A stretch of DNA of 64,000 bases from Flavobacterium sp. Sd200 (GTDB taxonomy: Bacteria; Bacteroidota; Bacteroidia; Flavobacteriales; Flavobacteriaceae): contig NZ_WUMN01000005.1 in assembly GCF_009826935.1 (NCBI RefSeq), positions 124,001 to 188,000 on the forward strand, given 5' to 3'. How positions within the stretch are numbered: position 1 is the first letter of the stretch; the number at the start of each line of letters is the position of its first letter. Below, in pieces: positions 45,223 to 54,886 of the stretch. Made by a program: the position numbers and the translations under genes. The notes beneath the pieces are model-generated. The model ran no database searches. It worked only from the letters and a program-made list of their open reading frames with translations, and had not been told where the DNA came from.

Positions 45223-46062
45223 ATGATCAATTATAACGGCAGCATCGTTGCCGAATCTAACATATCCATCCACCAAAACAGGGCATTCTTATATGGAGAT
45301 GCCATTTTTGAAACCTTAAAAGTTTTAGACAATAAGGTTCTTTTTCTTGAAGATCATTATTTTAGGTTAATGGCCTCGTTGCGCATTGTAAGGATGGAAA
45401 TACCTATGAACTTTACAATGGAGTACATGGAAGAACAAATTTTAAGTTTGATTAGCGCTCTTCCGTCAGCCGCTTCTTTCAGAGCCAGAATCACATTTTT
45501 CAGGGAAAACGGAGGGCGTTATTTGCCTGCAACTAATGACACCGAGTATATAATTACTGCCGAAAATCTCGAAAACCCTTTATATAGCTTTACAAACACT
45601 GCTTATGAGGTCGAATTATTTAAAGATTATCATGTAACCAAACAACTCTTAAGCACGCTTAAAAGCACCAATAAGATGGTACAGATAACCGGAAGCATAT
45701 TTGCCAGCGAAAATGGTTACAATAATTGTCTTATTATTAACGAAGACAAAAACGTGGTTGAAGCCCTGCAAGGCAATATATTTATGCTTACAGGTTCTAA
45801 ACTGGTTACTCCCCCCCTTTCTGACGGTTGCCTTAACGGAATTATGAGAAAGCAGATCCTGGCTATTGCAGCTAAAGTTGAAGGCCTGGAAGTTGCAGAG
45901 GCATCAATATCTCCTTTTGACCTGCAAAAGGCCGACGAGCTTTTTATAACGAATGTTATTACCGGGATACAGCCTATAACCAAATACCGTAAAAAAGAAT
46001 TTGGCAGCACCATTGCTACCGACTTATTAAAAAGACTTAATGCCAAAATAAGGTTTAGCTAA
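45223..46062 (+). CDS. Class IV aminotransferase (PLP-dependent, PabC/BCAT/D-amino-acid type)
   Basis: The 279-residue enzyme of PLP fold type IV has FLYGDAIFETLKV near the N-terminus (substrate/phosphate region). LLSTLKSTNKM holds the expected Schiff-base Lys147. VEALQGNIFMLTGSKLVTPP and GIMRKQILAIA belong to the cofactor site. The family includes aminodeoxychorismate lyase, D-amino-acid and branched-chain aminotransferases; which one cannot be decided from sequence alone. The start matches the usual MINYNGSI beginning. The leader is short and lies inside the previous gene's terminator. There is no ribosome-binding site of Shine-Dalgarno type, which is common in this phylum. Confidence 0.88.
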   Translation: MINYNGSIVAESNISIHQNRAFLYGDAIFETLKVLDNKVLFLEDHYFRLMASLRIVRMEIPMNFTMEYMEEQILSLISALPSAASFRARITFFRENGGRYLPATNDTEYIITAENLENPLYSFTNTAYEVELFKDYHVTKQLLSTLKSTNKMVQITGSIFASENGYNNCLIINEDKNVVEALQGNIFMLTGSKLVTPPLSDGCLNGIMRKQILAIAAKVEGLEVAEASISPFDLQKADELFITNVITGIQPITKYRKKEFGSTIATDLLKRLNAKIRFS

Positions 46063-46079
46063 GCTTTACATACATAAAA

Positions 46080-46116
46080 CACCAAACCCTGAATAATTGA
46101 TATTCAGGGTTTGGTG
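46080..46116. terminator. Bidirectional terminator between convergent genes
   Basis: CACCAAACCCTGAA (46080-46093) and TTCAGGGTTTGGTG (46103-46116) form a perfect 14-bp stem with a 9-base loop. TTTT follows on the + strand and an A run precedes it, so it can stop transcription from both the aminotransferase gene and the barrel gene. Confidence 0.88.
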
Positions 46117-46137
46117 TTTTAAAGAGCAATTACTTTA

Positions 46138-47895
46138 TTAGAAATTGAACTTATAAGAGGCTCCAAGTAAAAACTGGAAGCCCTGCACAGGATAATTTAA
46201 CCATTTTTGGTAGTCCTGACCGATAATATTGTTAAGCTTTAAAAAGCCCGTAAGACGATCGCTGTATTTATAGCCTGCATGTGCATTAAGATCAAAATAA
46301 TTGTCAAGGGTTACAGTTTGCAAAGTGTACAATGTTGGGTCTGTAACATCAGTAACACCTATCCTGTCTTTCCTGTCGCCCACAAAAAATACGTTGACAC
46401 CAGCATACCATTTTTGTGTAATATCTGCATCAAGGCTTGCGCCCACTTTTATTTCGGGCAGGTTCCACGCTTCTGCCTGATCTGTGCTGTAGCTGCTGTA
46501 GGTGCCGTTAATGCCAAAGGCTATTTTTTTAGACAGATTAGCTTTTAACTCTCCAAAAAAGCTAACTGTTTTTAGTTTATCATACACCAACCCGAAAGAG
46601 TTACCATAAGAATATCCTTTAAGATCCCTATCCGGCAGTATTTCCAAAGCGTTATTGTTTACAAAAAACGCCCTGTCATCTTCACTTTGGTAAGATCCGC
46701 GAATGTTGTAAGCTACACCCTCTGCTACTTTTCCTTTAAGACCCACATAAATATCATATTGCTGATTGGTAGGCATAACAGGCAGTGTTGGCGAAACAAA
46801 TGGGTTTTGCGATACAAAATCGGCATACGAATTTTGCTTTAAACCACCTTCTGCCCCTCCATAGGCAACCAATAAGTCGCCCACAAGCTTGTATGAAGCC
46901 TTAATTTGGGGATATATGAAAAACTTGTTGTCTTTATTATCGTTAATCTTGCCCATGCTGTAAAACACCCCGGCTCCTAACTGAACTGATACATCTCCCT
47001 GTTGAAACAAAATAGATGGTTGTACACCTAAATTAAAATTACTGTAGGTCAGGTCGTCGTTAGTGTAATAGTTCTTCTCAAAATCGCCCCCTGCATAATC
47101 GGCAATAATATCTACCTTCACTTTCTCGCTGGCAACATCCACATCAAAAGAAGGCTTTATAAAAAAGCGGTTCTCGGCAGAACCAAACGCATCCCAAAAA
47201 CGTTTGTACTGTGCACTTGCCTCATGAAAAAAGCTGTCTTTGGTAGTAACTTTTCCTCCTATATAAAAAGTATGATAAGTTTGCTGCTCATCTATACTGT
47301 TTACAGTAGCTTCATCAAACGTGCGGAACTCTAATGGCAGTCCGTACCAGTTGTACACCTGATGCTGATAACCAAGATCGGTATTCCAGTTGTAGTCCTG
47401 TTGCCTGCTGCCATAGGTAAGGTCTAAGCCGGTGTTATAATACTTGTCATCAAGCAAAACATCTTTTATGCCTCCCTGCGACGATAAATGACGTAGCATT
47501 CCGCCAACATATTGCCCATCATTAAGGTTTTGGGTAACAAAAAGCTCGGCGTTGATAGTACCGTAGTTTCCCAATCCTAAAGTCGCATAGTTATTAAACA
47601 GCTTTTCGCGTGCTTCTTTATCTACCGCGGCTGCCTTACCTTTTGCGGGCGCAAAGGTAGAAGCCACCGGAAACGAAAAAATATTATATTTTATCTCCTC
47701 TTTAGGGGCGTCTTTCTCATCCTCTATAACAGGGGTTTCCTTTATTTTAAATGCATCAGATATTGTTGGTGTGTAAGGTTTAACCACATTTACCACCTCT
47801 GTACCAATGTTCTCGTCTTTTTTTTGTGCATGTGCTCCCTGCAGGCCTGCAAATGCAACCAATACGGCTATTTTATACTGAAACTTTATCTTCAT
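46138..47895 (-). CDS. Plug-less outer-membrane beta-barrel protein
   Basis: The 585-residue protein has a signal peptide ending in GLQGAHAQ and a short periplasmic linker with VVNVVKPYTPTISDAFKIKE. The rest is a series of alternating amphipathic strands (for example YNWNTDLGYQHQVYNWYGL) and a C-terminal aromatic end (LLGASYKFNF). It resembles the barrel half of TonB-dependent receptors, and databases usually give it that name. No plug domain or carboxypeptidase-like leader is present. It starts 13 bases after the large TPR gene, so both are in one operon. Transport or scaffolding with the TPR protein is inferred only from this pairing. Confidence 0.82.
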   Translation of the reverse strand: MKIKFQYKIAVLVAFAGLQGAHAQKKDENIGTEVVNVVKPYTPTISDAFKIKETPVIEDEKDAPKEEIKYNIFSFPVASTFAPAKGKAAAVDKEAREKLFNNYATLGLGNYGTINAELFVTQNLNDGQYVGGMLRHLSSQGGIKDVLLDDKYYNTGLDLTYGSRQQDYNWNTDLGYQHQVYNWYGLPLEFRTFDEATVNSIDEQQTYHTFYIGGKVTTKDSFFHEASAQYKRFWDAFGSAENRFFIKPSFDVDVASEKVKVDIIADYAGGDFEKNYYTNDDLTYSNFNLGVQPSILFQQGDVSVQLGAGVFYSMGKINDNKDNKFFIYPQIKASYKLVGDLLVAYGGAEGGLKQNSYADFVSQNPFVSPTLPVMPTNQQYDIYVGLKGKVAEGVAYNIRGSYQSEDDRAFFVNNNALEILPDRDLKGYSYGNSFGLVYDKLKTVSFFGELKANLSKKIAFGINGTYSSYSTDQAEAWNLPEIKVGASLDADITQKWYAGVNVFFVGDRKDRIGVTDVTDPTLYTLQTVTLDNYFDLNAHAGYKYSDRLTGFLKLNNIIGQDYQKWLNYPVQGFQFLLGASYKFNF

Positions 47896-47908
47896 GGCTT
47901 TACTTAAA

Positions 47909-50900
47909 TTAATTTTGGACAGATGAGTTGCGTTTTCCTTCTTCTCCTTTAATCCTGCTCAGCTCGGCCTGGGCTTCTTCAACCACATCCGGGTAGGCAG
48001 TAAAATTCTTGATAACGCTTTCCAGTATATAAGTAGCCTGGAAACTATCTTTTAATCCGTAAAAGTTTTTAGCCATTATTACAAGGCCTTTAGCTCCAAA
48101 ATATTTGTAGCCGGAATAGTCTTTAGATAATTTTTGTACAACAGTGTTACTTGCATCAAATTTGCCTTCTTTATTTTTAAAATAAGCATCATAATACAAT
48201 GCCTCGGCAGCAAGTTCTCCTTTAGCAATGGTTAACAATTTGGCATAGGCCGCTTTTGCCTTAACCTCATCGTTAGTTTTTATGGCAGATCGCGCCACGA
48301 TGATCTGGGCATCGCTCTTCACACGGTCTTCGGTTTTATTGTTAGCCAAAACCTTATCGGCATACACCACTGCATTGGTATAATCTTTTTGTTCATAATA
48401 ACCTTTCATAAGGTTAGACTGGGCAAAGGTTACGTTTTGCGGATAGTCTGCTTCTGCCTCAAGGCGTTTAAGAACCGGGATAGCCTTAGTGTAGTCGTTA
48501 GCCTTTAAATGAATTTGCGCTAACCTTGCCAGTGCCTGCTCTGTATATTCACTACGTGGTTTAGACACTACAAACTCATAGTTAGGTACTGCATTACTCT
48601 CCAATCCATCGGCATAATATGACTGCGCCAGATAAAAGTTAGCTTTAAGCGACGATATTCCGTTAGGGAATTGCGCCACATAACTGCTTAACGATGCAAT
48701 GGCCTGCTTGGTGTTATTTTGCAGATATTGCTTTTCGGCAGCTTCAAATGCAGTGTTATCAAGGTCGGAATCGCTAACATCAACAAAATCGAGGGTTTTA
48801 ACCCATGCAGCATATTCTTCGGTACGGCCACTGTCAACATAAATAAGTCGGGAGGTTTCTACAGCCTCCATAGCCTCCGGTGTATTAGGAAACTTTTGCA
48901 CTACCTCTTTAAATTTGGCAAGCGCTTTGGCATCCTGTTCAGAGTTATAATATATAAGAGCCTGGCGCATTAGCGATTTACTTACATAAGAGCTCTCTTT
49001 ATAATTCGCAATAAGTTTGTCATAGGTTTGTATGGCAACACTGTTTTGCTTTTCTGTTACATACGTGTTACCCAGTTCATACAAGGCGTCATCGGCATAT
49101 TTAGACTTAGGGTAGTTTTGTATAAAGCGGTTAAGGTCGTCTATTTTCTTTTCATTACGGGCAACAAAACCGTAACTAATTGCCTTTTGGAACAATGCAT
49201 AATCGCCGTCTATACCATTCATTTCTATAGCTTTGTTATATGCCTCCATGGCTGGCCAGTATTTACCTGCAACAAACTGGCTGTCGCCCAAACGCAGGTA
49301 AGCATCGTTCAGCCTTTGCTTATCATCTTTAGAAGTTGTCGCGGCAACATAATTGCCAAAATAAACAGCAGCCTGGCCATACTCTTTCTGTTTAAAATAC
49401 GTGTAGGCAATATTATAATCTACATGCTTAAACTCCGGTGTTGTTTTAGCATCGGCATATCCGGCAAATTGCTTGTAACTAATAAGTGCTTCGCTGTATT
49501 GGTCCAGTATATACTCTGTTTCTGCTTTCCAAAATGTGGCGCGTGCGGTAATGCGCGGGTCTTTAGACTCGGCAACCGACTTTTTGAATAATGCCAGCGC
49601 CCCCTGAAAATCGCCATCGGTAAAAAGTTCCATACCACGGTAAAACGTTACCTTTTGATAGGCAGCCCTGTTTTCGGGACTTTTATTTTTATCTAAAAGC
49701 GTAAGTGCTTCTTTATAGTTCTTAGAGGTTATGTATGAATTGATAAGCAGTGTTTGTACCTCTGCCCTGAATGGCGAAGCAGGATATTTTTCTATAAATG
49801 CACCCAGCACTTCAGGCACACTTTGATAAGGGTTACCAATTTCATAGCTCAATTTAGCATAATTAAGGTAAGCATCTTCCTGAATTTTAGCCTCGAATGT
49901 CATTTCAGAGGCATTTTTAAAGGCATTGAGTGCCTGCTGCTTTTTATTGGTTTTAAGGTAGCTTTCGCCCAAATGATAGTAGGCATTTTGTGCAACAGCA
50001 TCGTTACCTCCAATTATTTTATTGAACTCTGCTATAGCACTCTCAAAATCACCCTGCTTGTAATAGGCATAACCCAATTGATAGAAATCGGTGTTATTCC
50101 ATTTGCCCTCTGTACCTTTATAATTTTTAAGGTATGGTATGGCTTTATCATACTGGCCAAGGTTAAAGTAGCTCTCCCCTATTATTTTGTTGAGCTGCGA
50201 TTTTTCGGCAGCATCGCTTTTGGGTAATTGTGGTAAGCCTGAATCTATTGCCTTTTGAAAGTTGCCTTCTTTAAAGGCCATATCGGCCTGAAAGTAGGAC
50301 ATTTTTTCGCTATACTTTTCTTTTTCGCTACCCTGCTTAACCTGCTCAAAATATTGCGTGGCTTTTTTATAGTCGTCGCCCTCATAGGCAAGAAAACCTA
50401 AATAGTATTTTGCCTGAGTGCCATAAGTCTTAGAGTCTTTAACCTTACTGAGATATTTATCTGCCTCCTTTTTATCGCCGGCAGTAAAATAGCTGTATCC
50501 CTTTTGAAAATTATACCGATCGGTATCATCAGCAGTTAGTGTTCTTTCGTCTACTTTTTCATACCATTCTAAAGCCTGTTTATAGCTTCCCTGGCTAAAA
50601 TGATAGCCTGCAACCTCGGCATAGGCCTGGTTGAGCCTTGTACTCGACGGATAATCTTCTACAAAATCCTGTACCAGCACATCGGCATTTTTCTGGTTTA
50701 GCTTTACTGCGCTAACGGCAATATAATAGGCACAGTCTGCCTGAACCTCTGTATCCTGGTTTCCTTCTTTTGTTTTTTCAAAAAGAATTTGGGCAGCCTG
50801 ATACTGCCTGTCGTTATAAAGCATTACTGCCTTGTCATAATCTTTAAGCTGATGGGTGTAAATAGCCGATTGCTGTGCCGAAAGGCTTAACCCCATAAAA

Positions 50901-50938
50901 GGTATGGAGCAGAGCAAAAGCCTGTTAAGTTTACGCAT
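47909..50938 (-). CDS. Large periplasmic tetratricopeptide-repeat protein
   Basis: The 1009-residue protein has a signal peptide (LLLCSIPFMGLSLSAQ) and then TPR units nearly throughout. Examples are AYYHLGESYLKTNKKQQALN, YALFQKAISYGFVARNEKK and DALYELGNTYVTEKQNSVAI, with the A..LG..Y pattern every 34-36 residues. I estimate more than 20 repeats. Similar long TPR proteins precede the same plug-less barrel in other Flavobacteriaceae and are thought to act in the periplasm. It probably serves as a docking partner for the barrel protein whose gene follows by 13 bases. No enzymatic domain is visible. Confidence 0.88.
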   Translation of the reverse strand: MRKLNRLLLCSIPFMGLSLSAQQSAIYTHQLKDYDKAVMLYNDRQYQAAQILFEKTKEGNQDTEVQADCAYYIAVSAVKLNQKNADVLVQDFVEDYPSSTRLNQAYAEVAGYHFSQGSYKQALEWYEKVDERTLTADDTDRYNFQKGYSYFTAGDKKEADKYLSKVKDSKTYGTQAKYYLGFLAYEGDDYKKATQYFEQVKQGSEKEKYSEKMSYFQADMAFKEGNFQKAIDSGLPQLPKSDAAEKSQLNKIIGESYFNLGQYDKAIPYLKNYKGTEGKWNNTDFYQLGYAYYKQGDFESAIAEFNKIIGGNDAVAQNAYYHLGESYLKTNKKQQALNAFKNASEMTFEAKIQEDAYLNYAKLSYEIGNPYQSVPEVLGAFIEKYPASPFRAEVQTLLINSYITSKNYKEALTLLDKNKSPENRAAYQKVTFYRGMELFTDGDFQGALALFKKSVAESKDPRITARATFWKAETEYILDQYSEALISYKQFAGYADAKTTPEFKHVDYNIAYTYFKQKEYGQAAVYFGNYVAATTSKDDKQRLNDAYLRLGDSQFVAGKYWPAMEAYNKAIEMNGIDGDYALFQKAISYGFVARNEKKIDDLNRFIQNYPKSKYADDALYELGNTYVTEKQNSVAIQTYDKLIANYKESSYVSKSLMRQALIYYNSEQDAKALAKFKEVVQKFPNTPEAMEAVETSRLIYVDSGRTEEYAAWVKTLDFVDVSDSDLDNTAFEAAEKQYLQNNTKQAIASLSSYVAQFPNGISSLKANFYLAQSYYADGLESNAVPNYEFVVSKPRSEYTEQALARLAQIHLKANDYTKAIPVLKRLEAEADYPQNVTFAQSNLMKGYYEQKDYTNAVVYADKVLANNKTEDRVKSDAQIIVARSAIKTNDEVKAKAAYAKLLTIAKGELAAEALYYDAYFKNKEGKFDASNTVVQKLSKDYSGYKYFGAKGLVIMAKNFYGLKDSFQATYILESVIKNFTAYPDVVEEAQAELSRIKGEEGKRNSSVQN

Positions 50939-51211
50939 AGGTTATAGTTGTTTTATGGTAAGCCAAATATAGCACTTCTTATTTTTATGAAACGGATGTT
51001 TTTGTGCTTTTAGTATTACTGCTCTAATGCAGTAAACAGCAACAAAACCTTATAAAACCTGACATATCATTAAATTAACATTAAAAAACAGCCCTAATTT
51101 TAACCAAAGATTAACCAATTTTAAAGTTATTTGGAACAATGCATCTTAAATAAAATTTTGATTACAGGCACATACTTACTACTTTTACCAAATACTAATA
51201 ATTTTAAATAT

Positions 51212-51895
51212 ATGTCTCATCCGGTATTATCATTAAAAAATGTTACAATATATCAGGAAAACAATGTTGTATTCTCAGACATTAACCTTGAGGTAAGCCA
51301 GGGAGAGTTTATATATATTATTGGTAAAACAGGCAGTGGAAAAAGCAGCCTGATGAAAACGCTGTATGCCGACCTTAAACTAAAAGAAGGCGAAGGTGAA
51401 TTTGTAGAATATAATCTTGCTACACTAAGAGAGCGCGACATACCTTACCTGCGCAGAAAAATTGGAATTGTATTTCAGGATTTTAAACTTCTGCCTGACA
51501 GAACGGTATATGAAAACCTTTTGTTTGTGCTAAAAGCCACAGGTTGGAGTGAAAAACGCGAAATGGATGTTAAAATAAACGAAGTTTTAGATAAAGTGGG
51601 TATGAAAAATGCCGCTCCTAAAATGCCGCATCAAATATCGGGTGGAGAGCAGCAGCGCATTGCAGTAGCCCGTGCACTGCTAAATGATCCCGAAGTGATA
51701 CTTGCCGATGAACCCACAGGAAACCTTGACCCGCAAACCAGTGTAGAGGTAATGCAACTGCTGCTCGAAATTAACCAAAACGGCAAAACCATTATTATGG
51801 CCACACACGATTATGCCCTGATAATGAAGTTTCCTGCCAAAACCCTAAAATGCGAGAATAAAACCCTGTTTGAAGTTGTGCAAAGAACAGTATAA
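51212..51895 (+). CDS. ftsE: Cell-division ABC ATPase FtsE
   Basis: The 227-residue ABC ATPase has Walker A IGKTGSGKSSLMKTLYAD, Q-loop FQDFKLLPDRTVYENL, signature ISGGEQQRIAVARAL, Walker B VILADEPTGNLDP and H-loop MATHDYALI. The Q-loop region, the size and the N-terminal strand order match FtsE, the partner of FtsX, which controls peptidoglycan hydrolases at the division site. I start at the ATG at 51212 (MSHPVLSLKNV), the family's normal start. No ftsX is adjacent, and the downstream gene is a glycosyltransferase overlapping by one base. LolD is the main alternative; the LLPDRTVYENL segment favours FtsE. Confidence 0.85.
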   Translation: MSHPVLSLKNVTIYQENNVVFSDINLEVSQGEFIYIIGKTGSGKSSLMKTLYADLKLKEGEGEFVEYNLATLRERDIPYLRRKIGIVFQDFKLLPDRTVYENLLFVLKATGWSEKREMDVKINEVLDKVGMKNAAPKMPHQISGGEQQRIAVARALLNDPEVILADEPTGNLDPQTSVEVMQLLLEINQNGKTIIMATHDYALIMKFPAKTLKCENKTLFEVVQRTV

Positions 51896-52782
51896 TGCTC
51901 TCTATACTTATACCTACATATAATTATAATGTTTTTCCGCTGGCTCAGGAACTGCAAACACAGGCTAAACGGGAGCATATAGATTTTGAGATCATTGTAA
52001 TAGACGATGCCTCTACAGATCAGGAAACTGTTAGCAAAAACCAAAATATTGCTCTTATTGATGATTGTACCTATATTTTACTGCAACAAAATATAGGCAG
52101 GAGTAAAATAAGAAACCTGTTGGCACAAAAAGCTAACTATCACTGGCTTCTTTTTCTTGATGCCGACACTCTCCCAATAAATAAACAACTTATAGCTAAC
52201 TACCTGCAATACCTTAACAGCGAAGAAAAAGTGGTTTATGGCGGAATAGAATACACGTCGCACGTGCCACCGCGCGAAAAACTTTTGCGCTGGGTGTATG
52301 GCCGTGAGCGTGAGGCATTGCATGTAGTGCCCCGCCAGGATATGCCCTATCTTTCTTTGCTTACCCTTAACTTTGCTATTACAAAAAGCATTTTTAGTAA
52401 AGTATCGTTTAATGAGACAATCCCTAATTTGCGGTATGAAGACGTGCTTTTTTCTTACAATTTGAGCGAAAAGCATGTAAAGATACATCATGTGCACAAC
52501 CCGGTATGCCATTTGGGACTGGATACCAGCGAAAAATTCATAAAAAAATCTGAAGAAGCCACCGTTGGATTCAAATACCTGATAGACAACCATCTGATAC
52601 CCGTAAATTATATCAGGCTGGGTGCAGCTTACGATAAAATTAAAAAAACAGGCCTGACCGGAACTGTGGTTTTTATTTTTAACCTCTTTAAAAATAGCTG
52701 GAAAAAGAACCTTTTAAGCAAACGTCCGTCATTATTTATATTTGATGTTTACCGTTTAGGTTATCTTTGCTCTTTAAAGTAA
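51895..52782 (+). CDS. Family 2 glycosyltransferase
   Basis: The 295-residue GT-A enzyme starts MLSILIPTYNYNVFPL. It has IIVIDDASTD for nucleotide-sugar binding, a DXD-like FLDADTLP, and YEDVLFSYNLSEKH in the acceptor part. Single-domain family 2 enzymes of this size build surface glycans. It overlaps the ftsE stop codon by one base (TAATG), so the two are translationally coupled. It is followed at 10 bases by a methyltransferase gene. The sugar donor cannot be told from the sequence. Confidence 0.88.
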   Translation: MLSILIPTYNYNVFPLAQELQTQAKREHIDFEIIVIDDASTDQETVSKNQNIALIDDCTYILLQQNIGRSKIRNLLAQKANYHWLLFLDADTLPINKQLIANYLQYLNSEEKVVYGGIEYTSHVPPREKLLRWVYGREREALHVVPRQDMPYLSLLTLNFAITKSIFSKVSFNETIPNLRYEDVLFSYNLSEKHVKIHHVHNPVCHLGLDTSEKFIKKSEEATVGFKYLIDNHLIPVNYIRLGAAYDKIKKTGLTGTVVFIFNLFKNSWKKNLLSKRPSLFIFDVYRLGYLCSLK

Positions 52783-52792
52783 CACATAACAG

Positions 52793-53527
52793 ATGTACGT
52801 ATCTGCAAAAAAAATCCTTTCCCGTATTGTAAGCCCTAAGCAGCTCATGAAGCATGAGGTGTTTTTAAGAAACATATACTCTTTATTATACAGTGGCAGC
52901 AAGCACCAGTGCAGTGTTTGCAATAAAAAACTTAGCCGCTTTTTACAATTGCCTAATAACGATTTGCTTTGTGCACGTTGTGGCAGCCTTAGCCGCGACA
53001 GGCGCTTATGGACATTATTAAACTCCGGTTTTCTCTACAACGGGATTACTGTTTTAGATTTTTCCCCGTCGAGGGCACTGGCAAGAAAAATGAAGTCAAT
53101 CGGGAATATTAACTATATAAGCACCGATCTGTCCGGTAATTTTATTGCCGATTTTCAGTATGATATTACCAGCCTTGATATTAAAGACAATACTGTAGAC
53201 CTTATTATTTGCTATCATATCTTAGAACATATCCCTGATGATGCCAAGGCAATGGCAGAACTATATCGTGTACTGAAACCAAATGGCAAAGCAATTATCC
53301 AGACCCCTTTTAAAGACGGAGATATTTATGAGGATTTCAGTATAACAAGCCCGGCAGAACGCGAAATTCACTTTGGGCAGGACGACCATGTAAGGATATA
53401 CTCTGTACAGGGACTGAAAGGCAGGTTAGAACAGGCCGGGTTTGTTGCAGATGCGCGCATTTTTGAAGGAGATGAATATCATGGACTAACGGCTAACGAA
53501 ACTGTTTTTGTACTAACCAAACCATAG
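52793..53527 (+). CDS. SAM-dependent methyltransferase with N-terminal zinc ribbon
   Basis: The 244-residue protein has a Cys pair motif at about residues 40-65 (CSVCNKKLSRF ... LLCARCGSLSRDRRLW), a probable zinc ribbon. A class I methyltransferase core follows: VLDFSPSRALARKM, ICYHILEHIPDDAKAM, LKPNGKAIIQTPFKDG. This combination is frequent in polysaccharide and surface-glycan clusters, where it may methylate sugars or a lipid-linked acceptor. The gene sits between two glycosyltransferase genes with gaps of 10 and 4 bases. Confidence 0.82.
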   Translation: MYVSAKKILSRIVSPKQLMKHEVFLRNIYSLLYSGSKHQCSVCNKKLSRFLQLPNNDLLCARCGSLSRDRRLWTLLNSGFLYNGITVLDFSPSRALARKMKSIGNINYISTDLSGNFIADFQYDITSLDIKDNTVDLIICYHILEHIPDDAKAMAELYRVLKPNGKAIIQTPFKDGDIYEDFSITSPAEREIHFGQDDHVRIYSVQGLKGRLEQAGFVADARIFEGDEYHGLTANETVFVLTKP

Positions 53528-53531
53528 CTTT

Positions 53532-54467
53532 ATGCCTTTTTTTTCGGTAGTAACACCATTATACAATAAGCAGGAATACATTAGCAACACTATAAAAAGT
53601 GCCCTTGCCCAAACGTTTACTGACTTTGAAATTATTATTGTAAACGATGGCAGTACCGATAGCAGCGAAGAGGTTGTAAAACAATTTACAGACAACCGTA
53701 TAAAATATATAAAAACAATTAACCAAGGGGTTTCGGCTGCGCGCAATACAGGTATAGAAAATGCTTCCGGAAAAATTATTGCATTTTTAGATGCCGATGA
53801 CATTTGGCTTCCGGAACATCTGGAGGTTATACATAAACTGCATACTGATTATCCTGATGCAGGAATGCTCGCCTCAAGATATACCATAAAAATTGCTAAG
53901 GGAAATATAATTACCCCACAGTTTATAGGGGTTGAAGAGAACTACAGGGGCATTGTGCCCGATCATTTTGGAGCCAGCCTTAACTACAGGCTTGCAGTAA
54001 CATCGGCAGTGGCTGTACCCAAAAATGTTTTTAGTAATGTTGGGGGGTTTAATATAAATGTTACACATCCCGAAGATACCGAAATGTGGATTCGCATTGG
54101 AATTAAATATCCCGTCGCAGTGAGCAATGCATATACAATGATATATACTTTCGATCTTCCGCACAGTTGGTCGCGCCAAAAAATGAAAGGGCGAAAAATA
54201 ATGGACTTCAATCAGTTTTTAAAAGAAGAAAAAAACAATCGAAGCCTTAAAAACTTTATAGACATTTACCGCTTAGAGTATGCTTTAAAATACAGGATTG
54301 AGGGCGACTATGAAAACTCGGATAAATTATACCGATCGGTATTGCCGCAAAATATAAATGCCAAAACAAAAATTCTTTTTAACGTTCCTCCGTTTATTCT
54401 AAGAAAGCTATTGCAATTTAAGCATTGGCTGCATGCACAGGGTATCGAGTTTAGTGTATATAATTAA
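53532..54467 (+). CDS. Family 2 glycosyltransferase
   Basis: The 311-residue GT-A glycosyltransferase starts MPFFSVVTPLYNKQEYI, with IIIVNDGSTDSS and IAFLDADDIWLPEHLE (DXD). VTHPEDTEMWIRIG is in the acceptor domain, which is characteristic of family 2 enzymes of glycan clusters. It starts 4 bases after the methyltransferase stop and is the last gene of the four-gene plus-strand unit. The next two genes face it on the other strand. The donor and acceptor are unknown. Confidence 0.88.
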   Translation: MPFFSVVTPLYNKQEYISNTIKSALAQTFTDFEIIIVNDGSTDSSEEVVKQFTDNRIKYIKTINQGVSAARNTGIENASGKIIAFLDADDIWLPEHLEVIHKLHTDYPDAGMLASRYTIKIAKGNIITPQFIGVEENYRGIVPDHFGASLNYRLAVTSAVAVPKNVFSNVGGFNINVTHPEDTEMWIRIGIKYPVAVSNAYTMIYTFDLPHSWSRQKMKGRKIMDFNQFLKEEKNNRSLKNFIDIYRLEYALKYRIEGDYENSDKLYRSVLPQNINAKTKILFNVPPFILRKLLQFKHWLHAQGIEFSVYN

Positions 54468-54475
54468 TACCTCCT

Positions 54476-54886
54476 TTAAACTTTCTTTGAAGATAAAAAA
54501 TCATCATACTCTCTGATATAATCTTCTTCATCAAAAACATCCTGTGCTATAACAAGGCACACCGCCCCCGATGAAAAATTTTGCAATTCGCGCCATATAC
54601 CGTCCGGTATATGTAGCCCCTTGCCCGGCCTGTTAAGCGTATACGTTTTCTTTTCGTTACCGTCGTCAAGAATAACATCAAAACTGCCGCTCAAGGCAAT
54701 CAGTATTTCGTGCTGCACTTTGTGGGCATGCCCTCCTCTCTCTGCCCCACCTGGAACATCAAAAAGATAATAAACCCTTTTAAAGGCATACGGAATTATT
54801 CCCTCCTGTATATATGCAAGATTACCCCTGGCATCTTCCACAACCGGAAGGCTAATTATATTTATATTGTTTAGTGTAGTAGTCAT
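54476..54886 (-). CDS. FdtA/WxcM-like cupin, probable dTDP-sugar 3,4-ketoisomerase
   Basis: The 136-residue single-domain cupin has DARGNLAYIQEGIIPYAFKR, RGGHAHKVQHEILIALSGSF and PGKGLHIPDGIWREL. This is the pattern of FdtA/QdtA and the WxcM-like C-terminal domain. FdtA isomerises dTDP-4-keto-6-deoxyglucose to the 3-keto sugar on the way to amino-deoxy sugars such as Fuc3NAc. The RxGHAHK block carries the active-site His pair. No aminotransferase or acyltransferase of that pathway is next to it in this window. It overlaps the upstream glycosyltransferase gene by 4 bases. Confidence 0.82.
   Translation of the reverse strand: MTTTLNNINIISLPVVEDARGNLAYIQEGIIPYAFKRVYYLFDVPGGAERGGHAHKVQHEILIALSGSFDVILDDGNEKKTYTLNRPGKGLHIPDGIWRELQNFSSGAVCLVIAQDVFDEEDYIREYDDFLSSKKV

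Noticed and set aside
51131-51211. N-terminal extension of FtsE
   Set aside because: The extra 27 residues do not resemble FtsE, and MSHPVLSLKNV at 51212 is the normal start.
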